Of a stretch of DNA of 64,000 nt, positions 57,267 to 64,000 are shown piece after piece. The position numbers were made by a program, and so were the translations under genes. Position 1 is the stretch's first letter. The number at the start of each line of letters is the position of its first letter. The notes beneath the pieces were generated by a model. The model saw only the letters and a list, made by a program, of their open reading frames with translations. It did no database searches and had not been told where the DNA came from. Source of the DNA: Rhizobium sp. Root1203 (lineage in GTDB: Bacteria > Pseudomonadota > Alphaproteobacteria > Rhizobiales > Rhizobiaceae); NCBI RefSeq assembly GCF_001424945.1, contig NZ_LMCW01000017.1, forward strand, positions 1-64,000. The letters run 5' to 3'.

Positions 57267-59192
57267 TCAACGCTCGTCGAGGAGCTCGCGAACTTTCGAA
57301 GCAAGTTCTCGGGCCGTGTATGGCTTGCGAAGCCACTGCGAGCCAATGATCCCATCGGTTTCGGTCAGCCCTGGTTCCGAGTAGCCGGACGTAAAGAGAA
57401 CGGACATGTCAGGACGAAGGTTGCGGGCCTCGCGGGCCAGTTCGTCGCCCGTCATTCCGCCGGGCATCACGATGTCGGTGAAGAGAAGTGCGATTTTGTC
57501 GTCGGCCCTTAGGACTTCCATCGCACGGCGTCCGCTATCCGCCTCGAGAACCGAATATCCCATCGAGGACAACCTTGCTACGGCGACGCGCCGGACGCGA
57601 GGATCGTCCTCGACGACCAAAACCAGTTCGTCGCCCTGAGGAAGGGGGCTTTCAACCGGCTCCGGCCCCTGTTGGACCTCCTGGGATCCGGAACTGCCGA
57701 TGGCAGGCAGATAGATCCGGATCGTGCTCCCACGCCCAGTTTCGCTGTATAGCTGGAGGTGTCCACCGGACTGCTTTACGAAGCCATAGACCATACTGAG
57801 GCCAAGTCCGGTACCAGCGCCCACGTCCTTTGTCGTGAAAAATGGTTCTATCGCGCGTTTTTGCACTTCTTCGGACATGCCAGCGCCAGTGTCGGTCATC
57901 GAGATCAGAACGAAATTGCCGCTGCGGACTTCCGGGTACATCTTGGCGTAGTCGGCATCCAGATGCACTCGCGAGATTTCCGTCGTGAGACTTCCGCCCC
58001 TCGGCATTGCGTCTCGGGCGTTCAGCGCGATGTTCAAGATGGCGTTCTGAAGTTGCGAGCTGTCCACGAGCACGTTCAGGCCCGCGCCGGCAATCACAGT
58101 CGAGAGCTTGATGTTCTCGCCCAGCGTTCGCCTCAGGAGATCCGAAAAGCCGGAAACCAGCTGTCCGAGATCCGCGGGTTTTGGGCTTAATGGCTGCCGC
58201 CGTCCGAACGCCAGCAACTGCCCGGTGAGTTTCGCGCCGTCTGCGGCGGCGTCCTGTGCCTCTTTCAAGAGGCCCCTAAGCTGTCCCTGCGGCAGCTTGT
58301 CCTCAATCATTTCCAGATTGCCGCTGATCACCGTGAGCAGATTGTTGAAGTCGTGAGCGATCCCCCCGGTCAATTGGCCGACCGCCTCCATCTTTTGAGA
58401 TTGGCGAAGGTCTTCCTCGATTCTGACCTTGCTGGTGAGGTCGCGCACGAACCCTGTGAAGATTCGCTCTCCATTGGCCGTCGCCTCGCCTACATGGAGC
58501 TCCATCGGGAAATGGGAGCCGTCGGCACGCTTGCCCGTTACGACGCGGCCGTAGCCGATGATACGCTTTTCACCAGTCTTGAGATAGTGATCGATATAGC
58601 CGTCGTGAGAGTCCCGGTAGGGATTGGGCATCAAGTTGCTCACGTTTCGTCCGCAGATCTGCTCGGACGACATGCCGAACAGTTTCTCGGCCGCCTTGCT
58701 GAAAGAAAGCACCATCCCGCTGTCGTCGATGACAACCATGGCATCGGGGACCGTGTCCAGGATCGAACTTAGATGGGCTTCCCGCGCGTTGACCGCTTCC
58801 TGGGCGCGTCTGAGAGCGCTGACATCGCTGTTTGTCTGGATGACGGCCAGATCTCCGTCGGTGAGGTTGACCAAGACGCAGCGCGTCGCGACGTGGATGA
58901 GATGTCCGCTCTTATGGCGGTCAATGATCTCGCCCTGCCAGAAGCCATGAGACTTGAGTTGGGCATGAATAGTGTCCGCAGGTTCTGGAAACTGCGTCTC
59001 GAGGAGCTCGTATACTTTCTCGCCGACAGCTTCCTCCCTCGTCCAGCCATACATGTTCTCGCACCCGATAGACCAATGGGTGATGGTGCCTTCAGAGCGA
59101 TGTATAATTATGTCCGCCCCGTCGAGCACGTGCACCAGGGCATCCAGTTCCTTAGGTGATGCGGTGCGCGGCGATATCAGGCGATGGGGCAT
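57267..59192 (-). CDS. FixL-like heme-PAS hybrid histidine kinase
   Basis: Soluble hybrid kinase of 641 aa. It has PAS1 (about 15-130) and PAS2 (about 140-255) with the FixL oxygen-sensor signature LMPNPYRDSHDGYI. His196 is the expected heme ligand, and Arg216 corresponds to the heme-contacting Arg220 of B. japonicum FixL. HisKA follows with GGIAHDFNNLL (His280), then an ATPase domain (TGLGLSMVYGF) and a C-terminal receiver (LLFTDIVMPGGMTG). There are no membrane helices. The layout matches the hFixL proteins of Rhizobium etli/leguminosarum that act through FxkR on fixK. It starts 22 bp after fixK, same strand. No fixJ or fxkR is in the window. Confidence 0.85.
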   Translation of the reverse strand: MPHRLISPRTASPKELDALVHVLDGADIIIHRSEGTITHWSIGCENMYGWTREEAVGEKVYELLETQFPEPADTIHAQLKSHGFWQGEIIDRHKSGHLIHVATRCVLVNLTDGDLAVIQTNSDVSALRRAQEAVNAREAHLSSILDTVPDAMVVIDDSGMVLSFSKAAEKLFGMSSEQICGRNVSNLMPNPYRDSHDGYIDHYLKTGEKRIIGYGRVVTGKRADGSHFPMELHVGEATANGERIFTGFVRDLTSKVRIEEDLRQSQKMEAVGQLTGGIAHDFNNLLTVISGNLEMIEDKLPQGQLRGLLKEAQDAAADGAKLTGQLLAFGRRQPLSPKPADLGQLVSGFSDLLRRTLGENIKLSTVIAGAGLNVLVDSSQLQNAILNIALNARDAMPRGGSLTTEISRVHLDADYAKMYPEVRSGNFVLISMTDTGAGMSEEVQKRAIEPFFTTKDVGAGTGLGLSMVYGFVKQSGGHLQLYSETGRGSTIRIYLPAIGSSGSQEVQQGPEPVESPLPQGDELVLVVEDDPRVRRVAVARLSSMGYSVLEADSGRRAMEVLRADDKIALLFTDIVMPGGMTGDELAREARNLRPDMSVLFTSGYSEPGLTETDGIIGSQWLRKPYTARELASKVRELLDER

Positions 59193-59214
59193 GGCTTACC
59201 TGGGTCTCTCTGCA

Positions 59215-59931
59215 TTAGTGGAGCCTGACCCTATGGCAGGTTTTGTCCGAGAAATCATCAGCGTTCCCCGACAACTGCATCAGACGATTGAGGTTCACAA
59301 TTCTCAGGTCATGTCGTCCTTCCGGGACGACGACATTCCGCGACGCAAGCTTTGTGATGGTTCTTGAGACGGTTTCGATGGTGATGCCAAGATAGTCCGC
59401 GATGTCCTGTCGGCTCATGGGGACCCGCAGCAAGCCCTGGCGCATCTGAGCGTCAGGACGGGAGGCAAGCTTCACGATGAAGCTGCAGAGCCGTTCCTCC
59501 GCGTTCAACTTGGACAACAGCACCATCTGGTCGTTGGCGGCCGCTGTTTCCTGACATAGCAGGTTGATGTAGACGGGACGGAGTAACTCCGATCGTGCGA
59601 CTTCCTCGTGGAAGCTCTTTCGCGATACCCGTCGGATCTTGCAGTCGCTCACCGCCTCGGCTGTGAAGAGGAACGCATCCTGAAGCGACGCGCCTATGAG
59701 ATCGCCGGCAAAGTGGAAAGCGGTGATTACACGACGGCCTTCGCCGATGATGCGATGCAGACGGACCACGCCTTCGACGACCTGAAACAGATGGCTGGCA
59801 GTGTCACCCTCCCAGCAGATCGCCTTCCCAGCTGCGATCGCTTCTGTCGCGGAGGTCAGAAAAAGAGACGAGAGCATGACATCGTGCGTTGGTCCTGCAG
59901 GCTCGAAGGCGGCGTTGTTCTGCATCAGCAC
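59215..59931 (-). CDS. fixK: FixK-like CRP/FNR family regulator
   Basis: Regulator of 238 aa: cyclic-nucleotide-fold domain (ICWEGDTASHLFQVVEGVVR), dimer helix, and HTH SRQDIADYLGITIETVSRTI with the E-x-x-S-R contacts for TTGA sites. It lacks the FNR N-terminal cysteine cluster, as FixK does. The GTG at 59931 has GAGGG 9 nt upstream; the ATG at 59925 is an alternative. It lies upstream of the FixL-like kinase (22 bp) and divergent from fixN, the usual target. Confidence 0.85.
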   Translation of the reverse strand: MLMQNNAAFEPAGPTHDVMLSSLFLTSATEAIAAGKAICWEGDTASHLFQVVEGVVRLHRIIGEGRRVITAFHFAGDLIGASLQDAFLFTAEAVSDCKIRRVSRKSFHEEVARSELLRPVYINLLCQETAAANDQMVLLSKLNAEERLCSFIVKLASRPDAQMRQGLLRVPMSRQDIADYLGITIETVSRTITKLASRNVVVPEGRHDLRIVNLNRLMQLSGNADDFSDKTCHRVRLH

Positions 59932-60065
59932 GGCAGTATTCCCTCTTGTTTGGTGAGGGCACTAGATCGTCGCTACGTCACACAGAAATGATCGGACGGT
60001 TTCAAAAGGTGAAACTTTGTAACAGATTGTAATAGCGGCGGGCTTCGACCGAAACTGCGGTGTCG

Positions 60066-60079
60066 TTGATCTAAATCAA
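60066..60079. promoter_or_regulatory. Perfect FixK/FNR box upstream of fixN
   Basis: TTGAT-CTAA-ATCAA, an exact anaerobox. Its centre is 95 nt from the fixN start, as in other rhizobial fixN promoters. Confidence 0.85.
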
Positions 60080-60167
60080 GGAGCCTCTCCCGCGCCCGTG
60101 ACAGTCCTTCCCCAAAGTACGAGAGAGCCGGCCGCGACGCGGTCGACTGCGCACTGGGGACGACGTC

Positions 60168-61790
60168 ATGAAGTATGCAACTGAAACGATGGTGGTCGCG
60201 GTGGGGGCATTCCTAGCCTTGCTGGGTGCTGCCTTCGCCCACGACCATCTATTTGCGATCCATATGAGCATTCTTTGCTTCTGCCTTCTCGCGGGCACCG
60301 TGCTGCTGATGAGAAACATGGATTTCTCGCCGGCAGGACGGATGCCGACGATAGAAGCGTCGGGCTATTTCGACGAAGTCATTCGCTACGGCCTTATTGC
60401 AACAGTCTTCTGGGGCGTGGTTGGCTTTCTTGTTGGAGTGGTCGTCGCTCTCCAGTTGGCCTTCCCCGATCTGAATCTGGCGCCGTACCTCAATTTTGGA
60501 CGCCTGCGTCCGGTCCACACGTCTGCGGTCATCTTCGCCTTCGGCGGCAACGCCTTGATCATGACATCCTTCTACGTCGTCCAGCGTACCTGTCACGCGC
60601 GCCTGTTCGGCGGCAGCTTGGCCTGGTTCGTGTTCTGGGGTTATCAGCTCTTCATCGTCATGGCGGCGACAGGCTACGTGCTCGGGATCACGCAGGCACG
60701 TGAATACGCGGAGCCAGAATGGTACGTCGACATCTGGCTGACTGCCGTGTGGGTCGCCTACCTGGTCGTTTACCTCGGAACCATTCTGAAGCGCAGGGAA
60801 CCACACATCTATGTCGCAAACTGGTTCTATCTGGGCTTCATCGTAACGATCGCGATGCTGCACGTGGTGAACAACCTCGCGGTACCCGCATCGGTTCTCG
60901 GCACCAAGAGCTACTCGGCGTTCTCGGGCGTGCAGGACGCATTGACGCAATGGTGGTACGGCCACAACGCCGTCGGCTTCTTCCTGACGGCCGGCTTTCT
61001 GGGGATGATGTATTACTTCGTCCCGAAGCAGGCCAACCGCCCCGTCTACTCCTACCGCCTGTCGATCATTCACTTCTGGGCCCTGATCTTCATGTATATC
61101 TGGGCAGGCCCACACCACCTTCACTACACGGCGTTGCCTGATTGGGCGCAAACGCTCGGCATGGTGTTTTCAATCATGCTCTGGATGCCGTCTTGGGGCG
61201 GCATGATCAACGGCCTGATGACCCTGTCGGGTGCATGGGACAAGATCCGCACCGATCCGATCATCCGCATGATGATCGTTGCCATCGCCTTTTACGGAAT
61301 GTCGACCTTCGAGGGGCCGATGATGTCGATCAAGACCGTCAATTCACTCAGCCACTACACTGAGTGGACGATTGGCCATGTGCACTCCGGCGCTCTCGGC
61401 TGGGTCGGAATGATCACCTTCGGCGCCATCTACTATCTGACGCCAAAGCTCTGGGGACGCGAGCGTCTCTATAGCCTACGCATGGTCAACTGGCACTTCT
61501 GGCTCGCCACCCTCGGTATCGTGATCTACGCCGCCGTTCTTTGGGTCGCCGGCATCCAGCAGGGACTGATGTGGCGCGAGTACAATTCGCAGGGCTTCCT
61601 CGTCTACTCGTTCGCCGAGACCGTCGCTGCAATGTTCCCGTACTACGTACTTCGGGCCGTTGGCGGAGCGCTGTATCTGGCGGGCGGCGTCGTCATGGCA
61701 TGGAACGTCTTCATGACGATCCGCGGCCATGTCAGGACCGAGGCAGCTATTCCGACAGCTTACGTGCCCCAGGCACAGCCTGCCGAGTGA
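60168..61790 (+). CDS. fixN: FixN/CcoN, cbb3 cytochrome oxidase catalytic subunit
   Basis: Heme-copper oxidase subunit I of 540 aa with 12 or more helices. Conserved ligands are LRPVHTSAVIFAFGGN (low-spin heme), WWYGHNAVGFFLTAGFLG (CuB and Tyr), IWAGPHHLHYTALPDW (CuB), and HYTEWTIGHVHSGALGWVG (hemes). It reduces O2 at very low concentration. First gene of fixNOQP, 8 bp before fixO. Confidence 0.96.
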   Translation: MKYATETMVVAVGAFLALLGAAFAHDHLFAIHMSILCFCLLAGTVLLMRNMDFSPAGRMPTIEASGYFDEVIRYGLIATVFWGVVGFLVGVVVALQLAFPDLNLAPYLNFGRLRPVHTSAVIFAFGGNALIMTSFYVVQRTCHARLFGGSLAWFVFWGYQLFIVMAATGYVLGITQAREYAEPEWYVDIWLTAVWVAYLVVYLGTILKRREPHIYVANWFYLGFIVTIAMLHVVNNLAVPASVLGTKSYSAFSGVQDALTQWWYGHNAVGFFLTAGFLGMMYYFVPKQANRPVYSYRLSIIHFWALIFMYIWAGPHHLHYTALPDWAQTLGMVFSIMLWMPSWGGMINGLMTLSGAWDKIRTDPIIRMMIVAIAFYGMSTFEGPMMSIKTVNSLSHYTEWTIGHVHSGALGWVGMITFGAIYYLTPKLWGRERLYSLRMVNWHFWLATLGIVIYAAVLWVAGIQQGLMWREYNSQGFLVYSFAETVAAMFPYYVLRAVGGALYLAGGVVMAWNVFMTIRGHVRTEAAIPTAYVPQAQPAE

Positions 61791-61798
61791 GGTGAGAA

Positions 61799-62533
61799 AT
61801 GGCATCGATATTAGACAAACACCAAATCCTCGAGAAGAACGCCACGCTCCTGTTGGTTGGGTCGCTTCTCGTGGTCAGCATCGGCGGCATCGTTGAGATC
61901 GCGCCCCTGTTCTATCTTCAGAACACCATCGAGAAGGTGGAGGGGATGCGTCCCTACACGCCCTTGGAACTGGCAGGACGCAACATCTACATCCGCGAGG
62001 GCTGCTATCTCTGCCACAGCCAGATGATCCGACCGTTCCGTGACGAAGTGGAACGATACGGCCATTACTCGCTGGCGGCCGAATCTATGTACGACCACCC
62101 CTTCCAGTGGGGCTCCAAGCGCACCGGTCCAGATCTGGCACGCGTTGGGGGACGTTACTCCAATGAGTGGCACGTTCAGCACCTCGCCGATCCGAGAGCC
62201 GTGGTGCCGGAATCGATCATGCCGAAGTACGCCTTCCTCAAGGAGCAGGATGTCACCGTCAAGAATGTTGGGATGGACCTCAAAGCCAACGCGGACGTCG
62301 GCGTGCCCTATACCGAGGCCATGCTCGCCAATGCGGAGGCGGACATGAAGGCCCAGGCCGATCCAAACGCCGACACGACCGAGCTTCTGGCTCGGTACCC
62401 GAAGGCGAGGGTCGGCGACTTTGACGGCGATCCGTCCAGGCTCACCGAAATGGACGCGCTTGTGTCCTACCTGCAGATGCTCGGAACGTTGGTCGACTTC
62501 TCGACCTACGACGACGCGACCGGCTACCGATGA
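61799..62533 (+). CDS. fixO: FixO/CcoO, monoheme cytochrome c subunit of cbb3 oxidase
   Basis: Membrane-anchored cytochrome c of 244 aa: N-terminal helix (LLLVGSLLVVSIGGIVEIAP), heme site EGCYLCHSQMIRPFRDE, and the conserved YGHYSLAAESMYDHPFQWGS block. It transfers electrons from FixP to FixN. Confidence 0.95.
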   Translation: MASILDKHQILEKNATLLLVGSLLVVSIGGIVEIAPLFYLQNTIEKVEGMRPYTPLELAGRNIYIREGCYLCHSQMIRPFRDEVERYGHYSLAAESMYDHPFQWGSKRTGPDLARVGGRYSNEWHVQHLADPRAVVPESIMPKYAFLKEQDVTVKNVGMDLKANADVGVPYTEAMLANAEADMKAQADPNADTTELLARYPKARVGDFDGDPSRLTEMDALVSYLQMLGTLVDFSTYDDATGYR

Positions 62534-62543
62534 GGTGATCCAA

Positions 62544-62696
62544 GTGGAAACTTACACAGCAATGCGGCACTTCGCCGACAGTTGGGGCCTGGTGGCCATG
62601 GCAGCTTTCTTCGCAGGCGTCGTGGTCTTCACCCTGCGTCCCGGCAGCAAGCAGATGGCACAAGAGGCCGCCGATATTCCCTTGAAGGATGACTGA
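62544..62696 (+). CDS. fixQ: FixQ/CcoQ, small subunit of cbb3 oxidase
   Basis: Protein of 50 aa with one helix (ADSWGLVAMAAFFAGVVVFT) followed by RPGSKQMAQEAA. A GTG start behind GAGGTGA is likely; an ATG six codons in is an alternative. The stop is 1 bp before the fixP ATG. Stabilises the oxidase. Confidence 0.88.
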   Translation: METYTAMRHFADSWGLVAMAAFFAGVVVFTLRPGSKQMAQEAADIPLKDD

Positions 62697-62697
62697 A

Positions 62698-63561
62698 ATG
62701 TCGGAAAAGCATATCGATGAAGTCAGCGGCGTCGAGACCACCGGTCACGAATGGGACGGCATTCGCGAACTGAACAACCCGATGCCACGGTGGTGGGTGT
62801 GGACGTTCTACGCGACGATCCTCTGGGCGGTCGGCTACGCCCTGGCCTACCCGGCGATCCCGCTGATAACCTCCACCACCAAGGGACTTCTTGGCTTCTC
62901 CAGCCGTGCTGAGTTGCAACAGGATCTTGAACTGGCCAAGGCTGGCCAGATCAAGTTTCATGACATGATCGCTGCGAAGACGGTGCAGGAAATCGACGCC
63001 GACCCCGCCCTTCGTGAATTTGCGATTGCAGGGGGCGCATCGGCATTCAAGGTCAACTGCGCGCCTTGCCATGGTTCCGGCGCGAGCGGAGGCCCCGGCT
63101 TTCCCAACTTGAACGACGACGATTGGCTGTGGGGCGGCGATCTGGATTCCATCCACACAACGATCTCGCACGGTATTCGCTTCGACACGGACCCCGACAC
63201 CCACGTCTCCGAAATGCCGGCGTTTGCCGAAATGCTGGACCGCGCCCAGATCGGGCAGGTGGCAGCGTACGTCTGGGGAATGACCAACACGCCGAGCGAC
63301 TCAGCGCGCGCCGGGTCGGGCAAGCAGATCTTTCTCGACAACTGTGCGGCCTGCCATGGCGAGGATGGCAGGGGCAAGGTCGACATGGGAGCCCCAAATC
63401 TCGCCGACGCAATCTGGCTGAAGGGCAGGGGGGAGGACGCGATTGCACGACAGGTCGGCGCGCCGAAGCACGGCATGATGCCGGGGTGGTCAGCGCGACT
63501 GGGTGACACGACCGTGAAGGAACTGACCGTGTTCGTCCATTCGCTCGGCGGTGGAACCTAG
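62698..63561 (+). CDS. fixP: FixP/CcoP, diheme cytochrome c subunit of cbb3 oxidase
   Basis: Membrane-anchored protein of 287 aa: short cytoplasmic start, helix (WVWTFYATILWAVGYALAYP), then two heme sites CAPCHGSG and CAACHGED with downstream Met candidates (EMPAFAEML, HGMMPGWSAR). It accepts electrons from soluble cytochrome c. The ATG at 62698 is 8 nt after AGGA. Confidence 0.95.
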   Translation: MSEKHIDEVSGVETTGHEWDGIRELNNPMPRWWVWTFYATILWAVGYALAYPAIPLITSTTKGLLGFSSRAELQQDLELAKAGQIKFHDMIAAKTVQEIDADPALREFAIAGGASAFKVNCAPCHGSGASGGPGFPNLNDDDWLWGGDLDSIHTTISHGIRFDTDPDTHVSEMPAFAEMLDRAQIGQVAAYVWGMTNTPSDSARAGSGKQIFLDNCAACHGEDGRGKVDMGAPNLADAIWLKGRGEDAIARQVGAPKHGMMPGWSARLGDTTVKELTVFVHSLGGGT

Positions 63562-63572
63562 GAGACTTGAAG

Positions 63573-63758
63573 ATGACGTCACACGACCACAATCCGCTAC
63601 TCGGCCTTTATGGCACTCCACGCGCAGCGATTCATACACGCATCTCGGCTCGGGCAAAGTCGACGCAACCGCCGTGCGAACAAGAGGATCCAGAAAAGAT
63701 CGGAAGTTCGATTATCAATCTGACCTGTCTCAAAGATCACAAGACCACAAGCCGCTAG
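63573..63758 (+). CDS. Small ORF after fixP, 61 aa, unknown
   Basis: It starts at an ATG 8 nt after GGAG and 11 bp after fixP. The sequence begins MTSHDHNPLLGLYGTPRAAI and has no signal, helix or known motif. The good ribosome site and position before the operon terminator argue for translation. fixG would be expected further downstream in many rhizobia, but this frame does not look like FixG. Confidence 0.35.
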   Translation: MTSHDHNPLLGLYGTPRAAIHTRISARAKSTQPPCEQEDPEKIGSSIINLTCLKDHKTTSR

Positions 63759-63787
63759 TTTGGCACCGGCCCGGGAGCGCTCCTTAG

Positions 63788-63818
63788 GGCCGCGACTCAT
63801 CTGAGTTGCGGCCTTTTT
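63788..63818 (+). terminator. Rho-independent terminator of the fixNOQP operon
   Basis: GGCCGCGACTCA (63788-63799) pairs with TGAGTTGCGGCC (63802-63813) apart from one G-T pair, a 2-nt loop, followed by TTTTT. Confidence 0.85.
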
Positions 63819-63884
63819 CGCAGTTTGGAAGCCAAGTCGACGACAGTTGCAAGGCACAGTCGCTGCTCAGTTGAGACGATCGAG

Positions 63885-63998
63885 TTAACGCTGGGGCAAC
63901 CGAACCAAATATCGCACGCACATAACCAGTATCACGAGGGAAAACCCGCAAAACACCGCGCCTTCTGACAAGCGGTAGCCAAGCACACCGACCGTACC
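63885..63998 (-). CDS. C-terminal fragment of a probable membrane protein
   Basis: A minus-strand frame enters from the right edge and ends at TAA (63887-63885). The last 37 residues contain a hydrophobic stretch (VFCGFSLVILVMCVRYLV) followed by RLPQR. Its identity cannot be determined from this tail. Confidence 0.35.
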   Translation of the reverse strand, partial: GTVGVLGYRLSEGAVFCGFSLVILVMCVRYLVRLPQR

Positions 63999-64000
63999 GC

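Noticed and set aside
1..64000. CRISPR arrays, tRNA or rRNA genes, replication origin
   Set aside because: No regularly spaced repeats, clover-leaf candidates, rRNA-like tracts or repABC-type genes were noticed. A dedicated scan could still find a small RNA gene.

Overview
The window looks like replicon sequence, probably a megaplasmid, from an alphaproteobacterium of the Rhizobiales (Rhizobium/Ensifer type). The evidence is the high-GC coding style, rhizobial gene sets (fixNOQP, fixK, a FixL-like hybrid kinase, nnrU/nnrS/nnrR) and plasmid-type debris (IS6-family and DUF736 remnants, decayed LysR copies). No rRNA, tRNA, CRISPR array or replication origin was recognised.

Layout. 1-2.7 kb is a degenerate left flank: the tail of a possible Na/Pi transporter gene, two small XRE regulators, a LysR gene broken by an exact 11-bp tandem duplication, and a partial copy of its 5' end. 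3.2-11.4 kb is a catabolic unit: an FCD-type GntR regulator, a DHDPS-family lyase and an enolase-superfamily dehydratase on the minus strand, divergent from a five-gene Dpp-type ABC transporter. 11.5-13 kb holds an ArsR regulator, a LysE exporter and a small membrane protein. 13-18.6 kb carries the O2-independent ubiquinone genes ubiTUV, three coupled unknown ORFs, and divergent ubiD-ubiX.

18.5-63.8 kb is a near-complete anaerobic respiration island: nnrU; ftrABCD iron uptake; nirK-nirV-nnrR; nnrS; an uncharacterised five-gene DUF2249/membrane protein/MIP18/DUF6522 operon; hemN; norEFCBQD; a hemerythrin-like protein; napEFDABC; a TatA-like protein; nosRZDFYLX with a divergent ferritin-like gene; pseudoazurin with copper-handling genes; fixK with a FixL-like hybrid kinase; and fixNOQP. 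Together Nap, NirK, Nor and Nos reduce nitrate to N2. The cbb3 oxidase covers microoxic respiration, and ubiTUV/ubiDX plus hemN would keep quinone and heme synthesis running without oxygen.

Regulation. I found fourteen FNR/NnrR/FixK-type dyads (TTGNN-N4-NNCAA) by eye, nearly all in front of these operons, including ubiT/ubiD, ftrA and the divergent norE/hemerythrin pair. The least described parts are the DUF2249 operon (27.8-30.6 kb), the three ORFs coupled to ubiV (13.0-13.9 kb) and the NnrR-box-linked ftrABCD cluster. Coordinates and motifs were read by hand; no database search was run.
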